Part shown: positions 41,116 through 49,143 of the stretch, piece after piece | Position numbering within the stretch: position 1 is the first letter of the stretch | Layout of the letters: every line of letters starts with the position of its first letter | Source of the DNA: Planctomycetota bacterium | GTDB taxonomy: Bacteria; Planctomycetota; Phycisphaerae; SM23-33 | NCBI GenBank assembly: GCA_024275995.1 | Contig: JAJRYB010000131.1 | Coordinates: 1-49,327 of the forward strand | DNA length: 49,327 nt | Reading direction: 5' to 3' | Translations under genes and position numbers: made by a program | The notes under the pieces: generated by a model | Told to the model about the DNA's origin: nothing | Database searches by the model: none | The model's input: the letters and a program-made list of their open reading frames with translations, nothing else

Positions 41116-42414
41116 ATGCCAGGAAGGCGATTCAAGTTCGATCAGCCGTGCGCCTCGCAGCTGCGGTTGGGGGCGACAGGGCGCGCCGGCGTTTTGTTCC
41201 TTGCCGTATCGTGCGCGAGTGCGCTTGTGATACTCCGCTGCGCCGCCCCGGCCGATGGAGCCGACGCCGAGAAACGACCGGTCCGGACATACGAGTCCGC
41301 TTACTATATTATCCATTCGGACCTGGACCGCGATAAGATCCTGGAGGCGCACGCCAGGATGACGGCAGTGGCCCGGGAGTACCACCGCAGGACCAGGGGA
41401 TTCGCCGGTAAGATCCGCAAGAAGATGCCGTTTTACCTCTTTCGACGGAGGGAAGACTACATCCGCAACGGAGGGGTGCCCGGTTCGGCTGGCTTATTTT
41501 CCGTATGGGGCGGCCGCGCTAAACTGATGGCCTACGCCGGAAACTCGCGCGTCTGGCACACCGTCCAGCATGAAGCATTTCACCAGTTCGCCTATTACGT
41601 AATCCGCGGGAAGATTCCCATTTGGGTCAATGAGGGCCTGGCGGAATATTTCGGCAGCGGTTTGTGGACGGGCGACGGGCTGGTGACCGGCATAATACCG
41701 CCCGCGCGGCTGCGCAGGATAAAACGGCTGATCAAGTCCAATCAGATGCTCCCGTTTGCACGGATGCTCCGGATGAACAGCCGTCAGTGGTCGGCGAGTC
41801 TGAACCTGCGGAACTACGACCAGGCCTGGAGCATGTGCCATTTCCTGATCCATGCCAACGACGGCAAGTACAGCGGCGCTTTCTCGTCGTTCATTTCCGA
41901 CATCTCCCGCGGCAGGCCGGCTGAACACGCCTTCGCCGCGCGGTTCGGAAAGGACATCGAGGCCTTCCAGAAACGCTACAGCGCCTGGTGGCGTAATCTT
42001 CCCGAGCATCCCACGGCGAATCTTTACACCGAGGCCTCGGTCCATGCGCTCACGAGCTACCTGGCGCGCGGGCAGGTGCTTCAGCGCAAATTTACCGACG
42101 CGAAGGCGTTCTTCCGGGCGGCGCGTGACGGTAAGTTGCAGGTGGACCCCCGGCGGATGCCCCGCCTCTGGTTGCCCGACTCGCTGCTGGAAAAGACGCT
42201 GAAGAAGGCAGGGGTACTTGGCGACTGGTCACTGGAAACCGGTAAAAGACGGAAGACGTTGGTCCTGAAACAGGCGGACGGCGCCGTCTTTCGCGGAACG
42301 TACCGTTTGCACGGCGTCAAATCGCCCACGACCAGGGTGGAGGTCATTCCACCGGGCAAGGCGAAGGAGCCGGCCGGCAAAGACGCGAAAGGCAAAGGCC
42401 TCAGCGATTCTTGA
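41116..42414 (+). CDS. DUF1570-type putative secreted metallopeptidase
   Basis: 432 aa. An N-terminal hydrophobic segment (about 24-44) serves as signal or anchor. The zinc site is VQHEAFHQFAYY (HExxH, 152-156) with WVNEGLAEYFGSG 16 residues later (Glu173 or Glu177 as third ligand), a gluzincin layout typical of DUF1570. The C-terminal region is helical with a Lys-rich tail. The substrate is unknown. It starts 2 bp after accA, so they may be co-transcribed, though no functional link is evident. Its 3' end overlaps the convergent flavodiiron gene by 14 bp. Confidence 0.83.
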   Translation: MPGRRFKFDQPCASQLRLGATGRAGVLFLAVSCASALVILRCAAPADGADAEKRPVRTYESAYYIIHSDLDRDKILEAHARMTAVAREYHRRTRGFAGKIRKKMPFYLFRRREDYIRNGGVPGSAGLFSVWGGRAKLMAYAGNSRVWHTVQHEAFHQFAYYVIRGKIPIWVNEGLAEYFGSGLWTGDGLVTGIIPPARLRRIKRLIKSNQMLPFARMLRMNSRQWSASLNLRNYDQAWSMCHFLIHANDGKYSGAFSSFISDISRGRPAEHAFAARFGKDIEAFQKRYSAWWRNLPEHPTANLYTEASVHALTSYLARGQVLQRKFTDAKAFFRAARDGKLQVDPRRMPRLWLPDSLLEKTLKKAGVLGDWSLETGKRRKTLVLKQADGAVFRGTYRLHGVKSPTTRVEVIPPGKAKEPAGKDAKGKGLSDS

Positions 42415-43600
42415 GCTTCGCCGCGACGGCTTGCCCAAGTGCGTAGCATTGCTGCAATTCTTCGGTATCCGGGGCGTGCCTGCTCTTTGCGGGCGCGGAG
42501 ACGATCTCGACGCCCATTTCACCCAGGGACGCCTCGATGAGTGCCGTCGCTTCCCCGCTCCAGCCATGCGACCCGAACGCCGCGCCGAGAAGCCCCTTGG
42601 GTTGCAGGCCCTTGAGGTAACAGAGGCAGTCGGCCAGCGTGGGAAACAACTGCTTGTTGAGCGTAGGCGAACCGACGATCAGCGCACCGGCGTCGAGAAT
42701 TTCCATAGCCACGTCGGACCGGTGCGAACCTTCCAGCGGCATGAGTTTCGCCTTCGCGCCGCCGGCGGTCAGTCCTTCGCCAACGGACCTCGCCATAAGC
42801 TCTGTACTCTTCCACATCGTGTCGTAGACGACGATGGCCTTGTCCGTGCGCACCTGTGCGGACCAGCGGGCGTACGCGTCGATTATCTTCTGCGGATCGC
42901 GCCGCCAGATCGGACCGTGATCCGGCGCGATTATGCGGAAGTTCACGCCGAGCGATCCAGCCTTGTCCAGCGTCTTGATGACGAAGGAAGACAGCGGCAG
43001 CAGGATGTTGGCGTAGTACTTGGCAGCCTCGAAATCCAGCGTCGCCTCGTCGCACTCGTCGTCGAAGAGCTGGTAGGTCGCCAGGTGCATTCCGAAGGCG
43101 TCCTGGCTGAACAGCAGTTCGTCCTCGTGCAGGTAGCTGACCATGCTGTCGGGCCAGTGGCACATCCGCGTTTCGATGAACGTAAGGTTCGCATCGCCCA
43201 GTGAAACGCTCCCTCCGTCGGCGACGACGGAGACCTGATCACCCAGGCCGAATAGCCGCTCGAGCGCAGCGGCGCCGTTTTTCGAGGCGAAGACCTTTTC
43301 CGGACGCGCCGCGTCGATAACGTCTTTCAGGCAGCCCGTGTGGTCCGGTTCGGAGTGGTTGGACACGACGTAATCGATTTTCCCCGGATCGACGATCGAC
43401 GCGATTCGCGCGAACATCTCGTCGCGGAACGGCGCCTTGACCGTATCGATCAGCGTGACCTTTTCGCTCATGACGAGGAATGCGTTGTACGTCGTGCCCC
43501 GGCTGGTGAAGTAGCCGTGGAAATTCCGCGTGGTCCAGTCAACCGCGCCGACCCAATAGACCCTGTCGGTTACCGCAACGGCATGGAAAATATCCTTCAT
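42401..43600 (-). CDS. Flavodiiron protein (A-type flavoprotein, FprA family)
   Basis: 399 aa. The metallo-beta-lactamase-like domain holds all seven diiron ligands: H82, E84, D86, H87 (NHSEPDHTG), H148 (MCHWPDSM), D167 (SQDAFGMH) and H228 (APDHGPIW). A flavodoxin domain follows (VVYDTMWKSTELMA for FMN phosphate, LIVGSPTLNK, GLLGAAFGSHGWSG). It reduces O2 to water and/or NO to N2O, receiving electrons from rubredoxin-like donors. No rubredoxin gene is adjacent. ATG 43600. A 293-bp AT-rich repeat separates it from ferritin, so it may have its own promoter. Confidence 0.93.
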   Translation of the reverse strand: MKDIFHAVAVTDRVYWVGAVDWTTRNFHGYFTSRGTTYNAFLVMSEKVTLIDTVKAPFRDEMFARIASIVDPGKIDYVVSNHSEPDHTGCLKDVIDAARPEKVFASKNGAAALERLFGLGDQVSVVADGGSVSLGDANLTFIETRMCHWPDSMVSYLHEDELLFSQDAFGMHLATYQLFDDECDEATLDFEAAKYYANILLPLSSFVIKTLDKAGSLGVNFRIIAPDHGPIWRRDPQKIIDAYARWSAQVRTDKAIVVYDTMWKSTELMARSVGEGLTAGGAKAKLMPLEGSHRSDVAMEILDAGALIVGSPTLNKQLFPTLADCLCYLKGLQPKGLLGAAFGSHGWSGEATALIEASLGEMGVEIVSAPAKSRHAPDTEELQQCYALGQAVAAKLKNR

Positions 43601-43664
43601 CCAGTTGCTCCCTGCAAACTAATTTGCCCGTAATAATGATTGAATGGTCATGCTTGACGGAAAA

Positions 43665-43888
43665 GCAAATCCGAAATTCGAAACACGAAACAAACATCAA
43701 AAAAAAAAAACAAATTCTAAATAGAAAAACAACTACCGGCTATTCCGCAGGATTGCACGGAATGTGTTCATCTGTTCAATCATTTTGTTTTCGTCTTTGT
43801 GGTTTTTGGTTTTTATCTTTTGTTTCGAGTTTGTTGTTTTGCTTTTTCGTATTTGTTTCGAATTTCGTACTTCGAGTTTCGAATTTGC
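43665..43888. repeat. AT-rich palindromic element of TTCGAA words
   Basis: The left arm carries AAATCCGAAATTCGAAACACG; the right arm carries GTTTCGAATTTCGTACTTCG and GAGTTTCGAATTTG, its inverse. Between them are a run of 12 A residues and T-rich sequence. The stretch is far more AT-rich than anything around it. I take it as a dispersed non-coding element; it also may hold the terminator of ferritin and the promoter of the flavodiiron gene. Confidence 0.65.
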
Positions 43889-43893
43889 TGTAC

Positions 43894-44409
43894 CTAGGCG
43901 CCTTCTGCCGCAGGCGGCGTAGAGACGCGCGCGCCGAGTTCCCTGTCCAGCATGAGAAGCGCGTTTCCGCTCTCGCCGATCAACTGCAGCTTCCGGACGA
44001 TCCCGGACGCCGAGGCCTCTTCCTCGACCTGCTCGGTGACGAACCACTGGAGGAAAATCCCGGCTGCATGATCGCGCTGAGAGGCGGCGAGGTCCACCAG
44101 GTCGTCGATCAGTCCGGTCACCTTCCGCTCGTGAGCATACACCGCCTCAAATACAGCCAGGGAAGTCGCCCACTCAGTCTCCGGCCCGTCGATCGCCGTC
44201 AGCTTGACCTTCCCGCCTCGATCGATAATGAACCGGTAGAACTTGTCGGCATGTGCGAACTCTTCCATCGCCTGCACGCGCATCCACGCGGCGAAACCCT
44301 TGAGGTTCTTGTCCTCGAAGTCCGCCGACATGGACATGTACAGGTAGGCTGAGTACAGCTCGGCGTTGAGCTGGTTGTTGAATGCATCCTGGATCTTCTC
44401 GCATATCAT
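43894..44409 (-). CDS. Bacterial ferritin
   Basis: 171 aa four-helix iron-storage protein. LNAELYSAYLYMSMS, AMEEFAHADKFYRF, ERKVTGLIDDLV and FLQWFVTEQVEEEAS provide the ferroxidase ligands (Glu, Glu-His, Glu, Gln/Glu) of the FtnA type, with no haem-binding Met pattern of bacterioferritin evident. It oxidises Fe(II) and stores it, lowering Fenton damage. It lies 22 bp after tpx in the same direction and is probably the last gene of the defence operon. Confidence 0.94.
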   Translation of the reverse strand: MICEKIQDAFNNQLNAELYSAYLYMSMSADFEDKNLKGFAAWMRVQAMEEFAHADKFYRFIIDRGGKVKLTAIDGPETEWATSLAVFEAVYAHERKVTGLIDDLVDLAASQRDHAAGIFLQWFVTEQVEEEASASGIVRKLQLIGESGNALLMLDRELGARVSTPPAAEGA

Positions 44410-44431
44410 TTTTTATTCTTTCTGCGTCATT

Positions 44432-44953
44432 CTATCCGTTTTGCGCCGCTTTCGCGGCGGCGACGGCAGCGTCGTAATCCGGCTCGTTCGTCAGTTCCAC
44501 CACACGCTCGATATACGCGATTTTCCCGCCCGCGTCGATCACGAAAATTACCCTTGCCAGCAGCCGCAGCCCCTTGATCAGCACGCCGTAGGCCTTTCCG
44601 AACGCCACCTCGCGGTGATCGCTGAGCGTGCGGACGCGCTGGACGCCCGCTGCCCCGCACCAACGCGCCTGCGCAAAGGGCAGGTCGGTGCTGATCGTCA
44701 AGACGAGAACCCCTTCGCCCAGGGCGGACGCCTCTTCGTTGAACCTGCGGGTCTGCCTGTCGCAGACGCCGGTGTCCAGCGAGGGAACCACCGAGACGAT
44801 CAACGTCTTGCCGAAAAACGACGAGAGCTTCTGCTCGGATAAATCGTTGCCAACCAGCACAGCATCCGGCGCGTCCTCGCCGACGTTCAGCTCCGGACCC
44901 AAAAGCGTCAGCGGGTCGCCTTCCATGGTAACGGCACCTTCACGTTCGATCAT
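44432..44953 (-). CDS. tpx: Thiol peroxidase
   Basis: 173 aa atypical 2-Cys peroxiredoxin. Peroxidatic Cys64 in PSLDTGVCDRQTRRF and resolving Cys99 in QARWCGAAG, 35 residues apart as in Tpx. It reduces hydrogen and lipid peroxides using thioredoxin, whose gene ends 1 bp upstream. ATG 44953 has GGGAG 4 nt upstream; a start nine residues earlier at 44980 overlaps trx. Confidence 0.94.
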   Translation of the reverse strand: MIEREGAVTMEGDPLTLLGPELNVGEDAPDAVLVGNDLSEQKLSSFFGKTLIVSVVPSLDTGVCDRQTRRFNEEASALGEGVLVLTISTDLPFAQARWCGAAGVQRVRTLSDHREVAFGKAYGVLIKGLRLLARVIFVIDAGGKIAYIERVVELTNEPDYDAAVAAAKAAQNG

Positions 44954-44954
44954 C

Positions 44955-45506
44955 TTACTCCCTTTCTTCGGCCGGGCCACTCGTGGCGCCGCCGTTTTCC
45001 GATTTCAATAGTTCGATGGCTGAATCCAGCACCTTGCGATAACTTTCCAGCGGTTCGGAACCCATGCGACTGAAAGGCTCGCCTCGCACGAAAACGATTA
45101 TCGTCGGGATCGAGCTGATACCGTAGCGCTGCGCCAGGGCCTTCTCGTCGTCCACGTTGACCTTCAGCACGCGTGCCCTGCCGGCGTATTCGTCGGCGAT
45201 TTTTGCAATCGTAGGCGCCAGCGTGCGGCACGGGCCGCACCAGTCGGCATAGAAATCCACGAGAACCGGCGTCCCGTGATCCGCAAGCGCCCTGTCGAAT
45301 TCTTCCTCGCCCACGCCCTGGGTGCGTTTCCCACCGCCGCGGAAAAAAGTCATAGCTACGACCACGCCGATAAGGCACCCGAAAATCGCGCCGCTCCAGG
45401 GGCTGCCCGTCAGCGGACAGCCGCCCGGACGGCACTTGCCGAAGTATCCCAGCACACCGCCCGCGACCAGTCCGATCGCGCCGCCTATTACAAGTCTCGT
45501 CCACAT
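44955..45506 (-). CDS. Membrane-anchored thioredoxin with DUF6132-like N-terminus
   Basis: 183 aa. Residues 1-55 form two hydrophobic helices joined by GKCRPGGCPLTGSPWSGA, the pattern of small DUF6132 membrane proteins with a Cys-x4-Cys (C25, C30) loop. Residues about 65-165 are a thioredoxin with the active site DWCGPC (C90, C93), PTIIVF cis-Pro loop and family strands. A short Glu-rich tail follows. It likely sits in the inner membrane with its thioredoxin domain cytosolic, and reduces the adjacent Tpx. Fusion of the two parts is unusual; each is normally separate. Confidence 0.88.
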   Translation of the reverse strand: MWTRLVIGGAIGLVAGGVLGYFGKCRPGGCPLTGSPWSGAIFGCLIGVVVAMTFFRGGGKRTQGVGEEEFDRALADHGTPVLVDFYADWCGPCRTLAPTIAKIADEYAGRARVLKVNVDDEKALAQRYGISSIPTIIVFVRGEPFSRMGSEPLESYRKVLDSAIELLKSENGGATSGPAEERE

Positions 45507-45512
45507 TTTTCA

Positions 45513-45650
45513 TCGATCCCGCTGCAGACCCGGTTACTCAAGTCGGCCGCAGCATTGTAAGCAGCATTTTTTGTAGCTGGCCCACGCGCCTCTCGATCCC
45601 GCTGCAGACCCGGTTACTCAAGTCGGCCGCAGCATTGTAAGCAGCATTTT
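45513..45650. repeat. 58-bp perfect direct repeat, 80 bp apart
   Basis: Copy 1 (45513-45570) and copy 2 (45593-45650) are identical over 58 bp, separated by 22 bp. Copy 2 covers the last 11 codons of the cupin gene, so copy 1 holds a duplicated cupin gene end placed just before the thioredoxin start. It looks like a recent tandem duplication. Confidence 0.9.
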
Positions 45651-45983
45651 GAAACGTTTTTTCGCGCGCACGGCGTGCGGCACGTTTGCGGGCATAACGA
45701 CAAGTTGCCCGGCATCGACGGCGAGAGGCTTTCCGCCGATAACCAGTTCCGCCTGCCCGTCCAACACCTGCACCACCGCGTCGAACGGCGCGGAGTGCTC
45801 ACTGAGCGCCTCTCCTTGGTCAAAGGCGAAGAGCGTAATCGTTCCAGCGTCGTTTTCGATAAGCGTCCGGCTGACGATGGAACCTTCCGCGTATGCCACC
45901 GCAGACTGCAAATCCAACGCCTGCGATGGCGTAATTCCCGCGGCGCCGGCGCCGCAGCATCCAGAATCGTTTCCGTCACTCAT
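45618..45983 (-). CDS. Small cupin-domain protein
   Basis: 121 aa. A Cys-rich start (MSDGNDSGCCGAG) leads to a single beta-barrel cupin: GEALSEHSAPFDAVVQVLDG, AGQLVVMPANVPHAV with one to three His as possible metal ligands. The function is unknown; the location after a metal permease and before thioredoxin suggests metal or redox handling. The ATG 45983 overlaps the permease stop by 8 bp and has GGGAG 9 nt upstream. Its 3' end is part of a 58-bp duplication. Confidence 0.85.
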   Translation of the reverse strand: MSDGNDSGCCGAGAAGITPSQALDLQSAVAYAEGSIVSRTLIENDAGTITLFAFDQGEALSEHSAPFDAVVQVLDGQAELVIGGKPLAVDAGQLVVMPANVPHAVRAKKRFKMLLTMLRPT

Positions 45984-47058
45984 GGCAGCTGTCTCCCTGT
46001 TTGTCCTGTTCACATTTGTCCTCGTGTACGTGCTCCGCGCCGCCGTGCGATTCGCGCCGTCGAAGCAATATCGCATTCAGCAGAACGCCAAGCAGGATGA
46101 CGGCGCAGACCGTCTTGAACCACTCCGGCAGCATCCATCCCATCGCCGGACCCGTCGTCACGGACTGCCACGAGTAGATACCGTCCAGCAGAATTCCCCC
46201 TCCAAAGGCAGCGCCTATCATCGTCCCCAGGTATATCACCGCCGTCCTTGGTCCCATGACCTTCCAGACGGTGCCTATCGTAGCGGCGTTGGTGGCAGGA
46301 CCGGTCATGAGAAACGCGAACGCCGCGCCCGGCGAGGCGCCCGCCTGCATGATAAGCGCAAAAGCGATTGGCACCGATGCCGTGGCGCACACGTAAACGG
46401 GAATCCCTGCCGCCATCAGAACAAGTATCTGCATCGCGCCTCGGGGAACGTACGAGGCGAAAAAGTCTTTCGGCATCATCGCCGAGATCAGCGCCGCGAC
46501 CAGCAGACCTATCAGCAGCGGCCAGCCGATGTCACGCGCCAGCGTCACGAAACCGAATCGCATGATTCGTGCGAATTTGCCGGATTGCACGGTATTGCAG
46601 CACGTATCCGTGTGCGGCTCGGCGTCCACCGCTTCGAGCTGGCCTTCCTTCCTGCCGAAGCCGACGATTACCCCCCCGATGATCCCGCTGATAAAGGCAA
46701 CGATCGGGCGGAAGATCGCGAAAACTCCCCCCAGCAGGCTGTAGGTCACGAATATGCTGTCCACGCCCGTCTGCGGGGTGGAGATGAGAAAACTCGTCGC
46801 GGCTGCGTTACTGGCGCCGTGTTTCCGCAACGATGCGGAAACCGGAATCACGCTGCACGAGCAGAGCGGCAGCGGTACGCCGAACGCGGAGGCCTTAACG
46901 ACCGGCCAGATTCCACGTCCGCCGAGGTGACGCTGAACGGTCTGGGTGGAAACGTAGACCGACAGCACCCCCGCAACGAGAAAGCCGCCAAGCAGGTAGG
47001 GCGACATCCCGCCGAGGACTGACCAGAACTCCGATGCTATCTCGACGATTTTTTCCAT
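45976..47058 (-). CDS. SO_0444-type (DUF318) metal efflux permease
   Basis: 360 aa with about nine TM helices. GVPLPLCSCSVIPVSASLRK (C66, C68) and GASNAAATSFLISTPQTGVD are the signatures of the SO_0444/YraQ permease family linked to Cu, Zn or arsenic-type export. The C-terminal tail is His/Cys rich (ESHGGAEHVHEDKCEQD, then GDSCHE), a likely metal-binding tail. ATG 47058. It starts 17 bp after the TIGR02757 gene and is translationally coupled to the cupin. Confidence 0.87.
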   Translation of the reverse strand: MEKIVEIASEFWSVLGGMSPYLLGGFLVAGVLSVYVSTQTVQRHLGGRGIWPVVKASAFGVPLPLCSCSVIPVSASLRKHGASNAAATSFLISTPQTGVDSIFVTYSLLGGVFAIFRPIVAFISGIIGGVIVGFGRKEGQLEAVDAEPHTDTCCNTVQSGKFARIMRFGFVTLARDIGWPLLIGLLVAALISAMMPKDFFASYVPRGAMQILVLMAAGIPVYVCATASVPIAFALIMQAGASPGAAFAFLMTGPATNAATIGTVWKVMGPRTAVIYLGTMIGAAFGGGILLDGIYSWQSVTTGPAMGWMLPEWFKTVCAVILLGVLLNAILLRRRESHGGAEHVHEDKCEQDKQGDSCHE

Positions 47059-47074
47059 GTTTGCGTTCGCCCCC

Positions 47075-47848
47075 TCATACCGTACAACGAGCCAGGAAGG
47101 CGTCCAGGTCCATCTCCGGATGAATCCCCAGGCGCGTCAGCGAAAAATCGTAGCGGACCGGGTCCGACGGGCAAAGCTTTCCGAAGGCGCTGGTAACTTC
47201 CATTGCCGTGCGCGCGTCGGCAGAGGTGCGACTCGTCGCGCCCAGCGCCAGCGCAATTCTGTGCATGTGCGTGTCCAGCGGCACTATTAACCGGCGTTTC
47301 GGTATGCCGCGCCAACCGCCCGGATCGACCCTGTCACGACGCACCATCCAGCGGAGCATAAGGTGAAGACGCTTGCAGGCGCTTCCCTTTGCGGGGTCCG
47401 GCAGAAACTGTCCGCACGCACCGCCCGACGCGCTGTTCAATTCGCCGACGAACGACCTGAGCGCTGGAAGCACTGTTTCCTCGCGACTGTTCGAGCAGGC
47501 GAGAAAACACGCCTCCAGCGACCCATGCCGTTTCAGCGTCCGCCGCACCCCCGCAAGCAATGCCGAAATTTCCTTACCCGTCTGGAAACGATGCCGAAAA
47601 TCCGCGAACAGGACCCGCAGTTTCCCGTCGCTCGTTCGTCGAACGAACGCCGCCGGAGACTGCGAAAGCCGGGCCAGCACCGTCGAGACGCTGCGGAGAA
47701 TCTGTGCCACCCTGCCATAGGCAAGCAGCGCCGCCAGCAGGGCTACGATCTCCCGATCGCGCGGATCGTCGTAAGCGTACAGGAACTCCAGCGGATCGGG
47801 ATGGACATATCGCCGCCGATGTAAACGGCGATACACTTCGTCCAGCAT
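47075..47848 (-). CDS. TIGR02757 (DUF2400) family protein
   Basis: 257 aa from the chosen ATG. DPLEFLYAYDDPRDREIVAL, LLAYGRVAQI, KRLHLMLRWMVRRDRVDPGG and IVPLDTHMHRIALALG are the conserved blocks of this uncharacterised family, which is distantly related in shape to DNA-glycosylase helix-hairpin-helix proteins. ATG 47848 (MLDEVYRRLHRRRY) fits the short family N-terminus; a TTG at 47902 adds 18 basic residues and overlaps rubrerythrin. The role in a peroxide operon is not known; DNA repair is a guess. Confidence 0.85.
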   Translation of the reverse strand: MLDEVYRRLHRRRYVHPDPLEFLYAYDDPRDREIVALLAALLAYGRVAQILRSVSTVLARLSQSPAAFVRRTSDGKLRVLFADFRHRFQTGKEISALLAGVRRTLKRHGSLEACFLACSNSREETVLPALRSFVGELNSASGGACGQFLPDPAKGSACKRLHLMLRWMVRRDRVDPGGWRGIPKRRLIVPLDTHMHRIALALGATSRTSADARTAMEVTSAFGKLCPSDPVRYDFSLTRLGIHPEMDLDAFLARCTV

Positions 47849-47885
47849 ATTTCCATACCGCTGCAATTGACGCTCCTTACGACGC

Positions 47886-48458
47886 TTACCAATTTTCGCC
47901 AAGCACCTCGAAGTGCGCCTGTGTGTGCGCGCAGGCGGGGCATATACCCGGCGCTTCCGCTCCTTCGTGCAAGTAGCCGCAGTTGATGCAGCGCCACACG
48001 ACCGGCTCGTCTTTCTTGAAGACCTTGCTGGCGGCGATATTTTCCGCCAGGGCGAGGTATCGCTTCTCGTGCTGCTTCTCAGCTACCGCGATCGCTTCCA
48101 TAGCCTTCGCGATGCTATCGAAACCTTCCTCGCCGGCGATCTGGGCAAAACCCGGATACATAGCCGTCCACTCGTAGTGCTCGCCGCCTGCCGCCGCCTT
48201 GAGATTGTCCACCGTCTCGCCTATGACGCCGAACGGAAACGCCGCTTCGATCTTCGCCTCGCCGCCCGTCATGAACTTGAACAACCGCTTTGCGTGCTCT
48301 TTTTCCTGGTTGGCGGTCTCCGTGAAGATGTCCGATATCTGTACGAAACCTTCCTTCTTCGCCTTGCTCGCGTAATACGTGTAACGATTGCGAGCCTGCG
48401 ATTCGCCCGCGAACGCAGCCATCAAGTTCACTTCCGTCCTGCTGCCTTTCAGATCCAT
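47886..48458 (-). CDS. rbr: Rubrerythrin
   Basis: 190 aa. The N-terminal ferritin-like diiron domain (AAFAGESQARNRYTYYASKA, TANQEKEHAKRLF, IAVAEKQHEKRYLAL) and the C-terminal rubredoxin domain (WRCINCGYLHEG, CPACAH) are both intact. It reduces hydrogen peroxide with electrons from NAD(P)H via rubredoxin or related donors. It starts 4 bp after the PerR-like gene stops, so they are co-transcribed, which is the classic PerR-rbr layout. Confidence 0.96.
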   Translation of the reverse strand: MDLKGSRTEVNLMAAFAGESQARNRYTYYASKAKKEGFVQISDIFTETANQEKEHAKRLFKFMTGGEAKIEAAFPFGVIGETVDNLKAAAGGEHYEWTAMYPGFAQIAGEEGFDSIAKAMEAIAVAEKQHEKRYLALAENIAASKVFKKDEPVVWRCINCGYLHEGAEAPGICPACAHTQAHFEVLGENW

Positions 48459-48462
48459 GTCG

Positions 48463-48909
48463 CTACCCTTTCTTCCTTGGTTTTGGTTTCACTGGTTTAC
48501 CTCGCCTGACCTGTTTTCGACACCGTGGGCAAAAGCCCAGATACTCCAGCCGATACCCGATTATTTCGTAATCGCACGTCTTGCAAACGCCCTTCCTGAG
48601 ATCGCCCATCGCCTCGCTCGGAATGTCGTCCACCCGCCCGCACCGCAGGCATCGTACGTGGTGATGTGCCGCCGTATCGCCGTCGTATCTCCTCTGCGAG
48701 CCGCACAGGTCCAGTTTCTGGATCAGCCCGCACCCTGCCAACTGCTCCAGGTTCCGGTACACCGTACTCAGGCTGATCCGGGGCCGCTTCTTCCGCACCC
48801 GCAGGAACAGCTCGTCGGCCGTCGGATGCGTCCTCAAACCGCGAAGCTCATCGATGATGACCTTCCGCTGAGAAGTCATCCGCAGTGGTGTTTCGTCCAG
48901 TTCAAGCAT
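48463..48909 (-). CDS. Fur-family, PerR-like peroxide regulator
   Basis: 148 aa. The winged helix has TSQRKVIIDELRGLRTHPTA and ISLSTVYRNLEQLAGCGLIQ. The dimer/metal domain has AHHHVRCLRCG, with the structural CxxC (87/90) and a second CPRC (127/130) making a Cys4 zinc site. The residue corresponding to PerR Asp104 is Asp (CGRVDDIP), whereas Fur has Glu there; this supports peroxide sensing by Fe-catalysed His oxidation. It is first in the rubrerythrin operon. ATG 48909 is used; an earlier ATG adds nine residues. Weak AGG site upstream. Confidence 0.9.
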   Translation of the reverse strand: MLELDETPLRMTSQRKVIIDELRGLRTHPTADELFLRVRKKRPRISLSTVYRNLEQLAGCGLIQKLDLCGSQRRYDGDTAAHHHVRCLRCGRVDDIPSEAMGDLRKGVCKTCDYEIIGYRLEYLGFCPRCRKQVRRGKPVKPKPRKKG

Positions 48910-48934
48910 CGTTAATAACCTAAAACAAGCCTTC

Positions 48935-49009
48935 AACGCAGAGATCGCAGAGGCCGCAGAGAGGAAATATCTTTACAAACCTGCCAGATTTATAAGATTC
49001 CTCTGCGCT
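48935..49009. repeat. CGCAGAG-type palindromic repeat
   Basis: ACGCAGAGATCGCAGAGGCC then GCAGAGAGG on the left and TTCCTCTGCGCT on the right can pair across an AT-rich centre. It lies just before the PerR-like gene and belongs to the same style of dispersed element as those at 909 and 43665. Confidence 0.6.
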
Positions 49010-49022
49010 GGCCCCAGCCTTT

Positions 49023-49087
49023 CCGAAGGCACCTACCGAAGGCACCTACCGAAGGCACCTACCGAAGGCACCTACCGAAGGCACCTC
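49023..49087. repeat. 13-bp tandem repeat, five copies
   Basis: CCGAAGGCACCTA is repeated four times exactly (49023-49074), with a fifth copy ending CTC (49075-49087). No spacer variation, so this is a minisatellite, not a CRISPR array. It sits 115-180 bp upstream of the PerR-like start. Confidence 0.9.
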
Positions 49088-49143
49088 TCCGGAACCGTCA
49101 GGGCTGCGATTAGCTCTGAGGCGAAGCATACCATATTCAGGAA

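Noticed and set aside
49023-49087. CRISPR array
   Set aside because: The 13-bp units abut directly with no unique spacers, and no cas gene is nearby.
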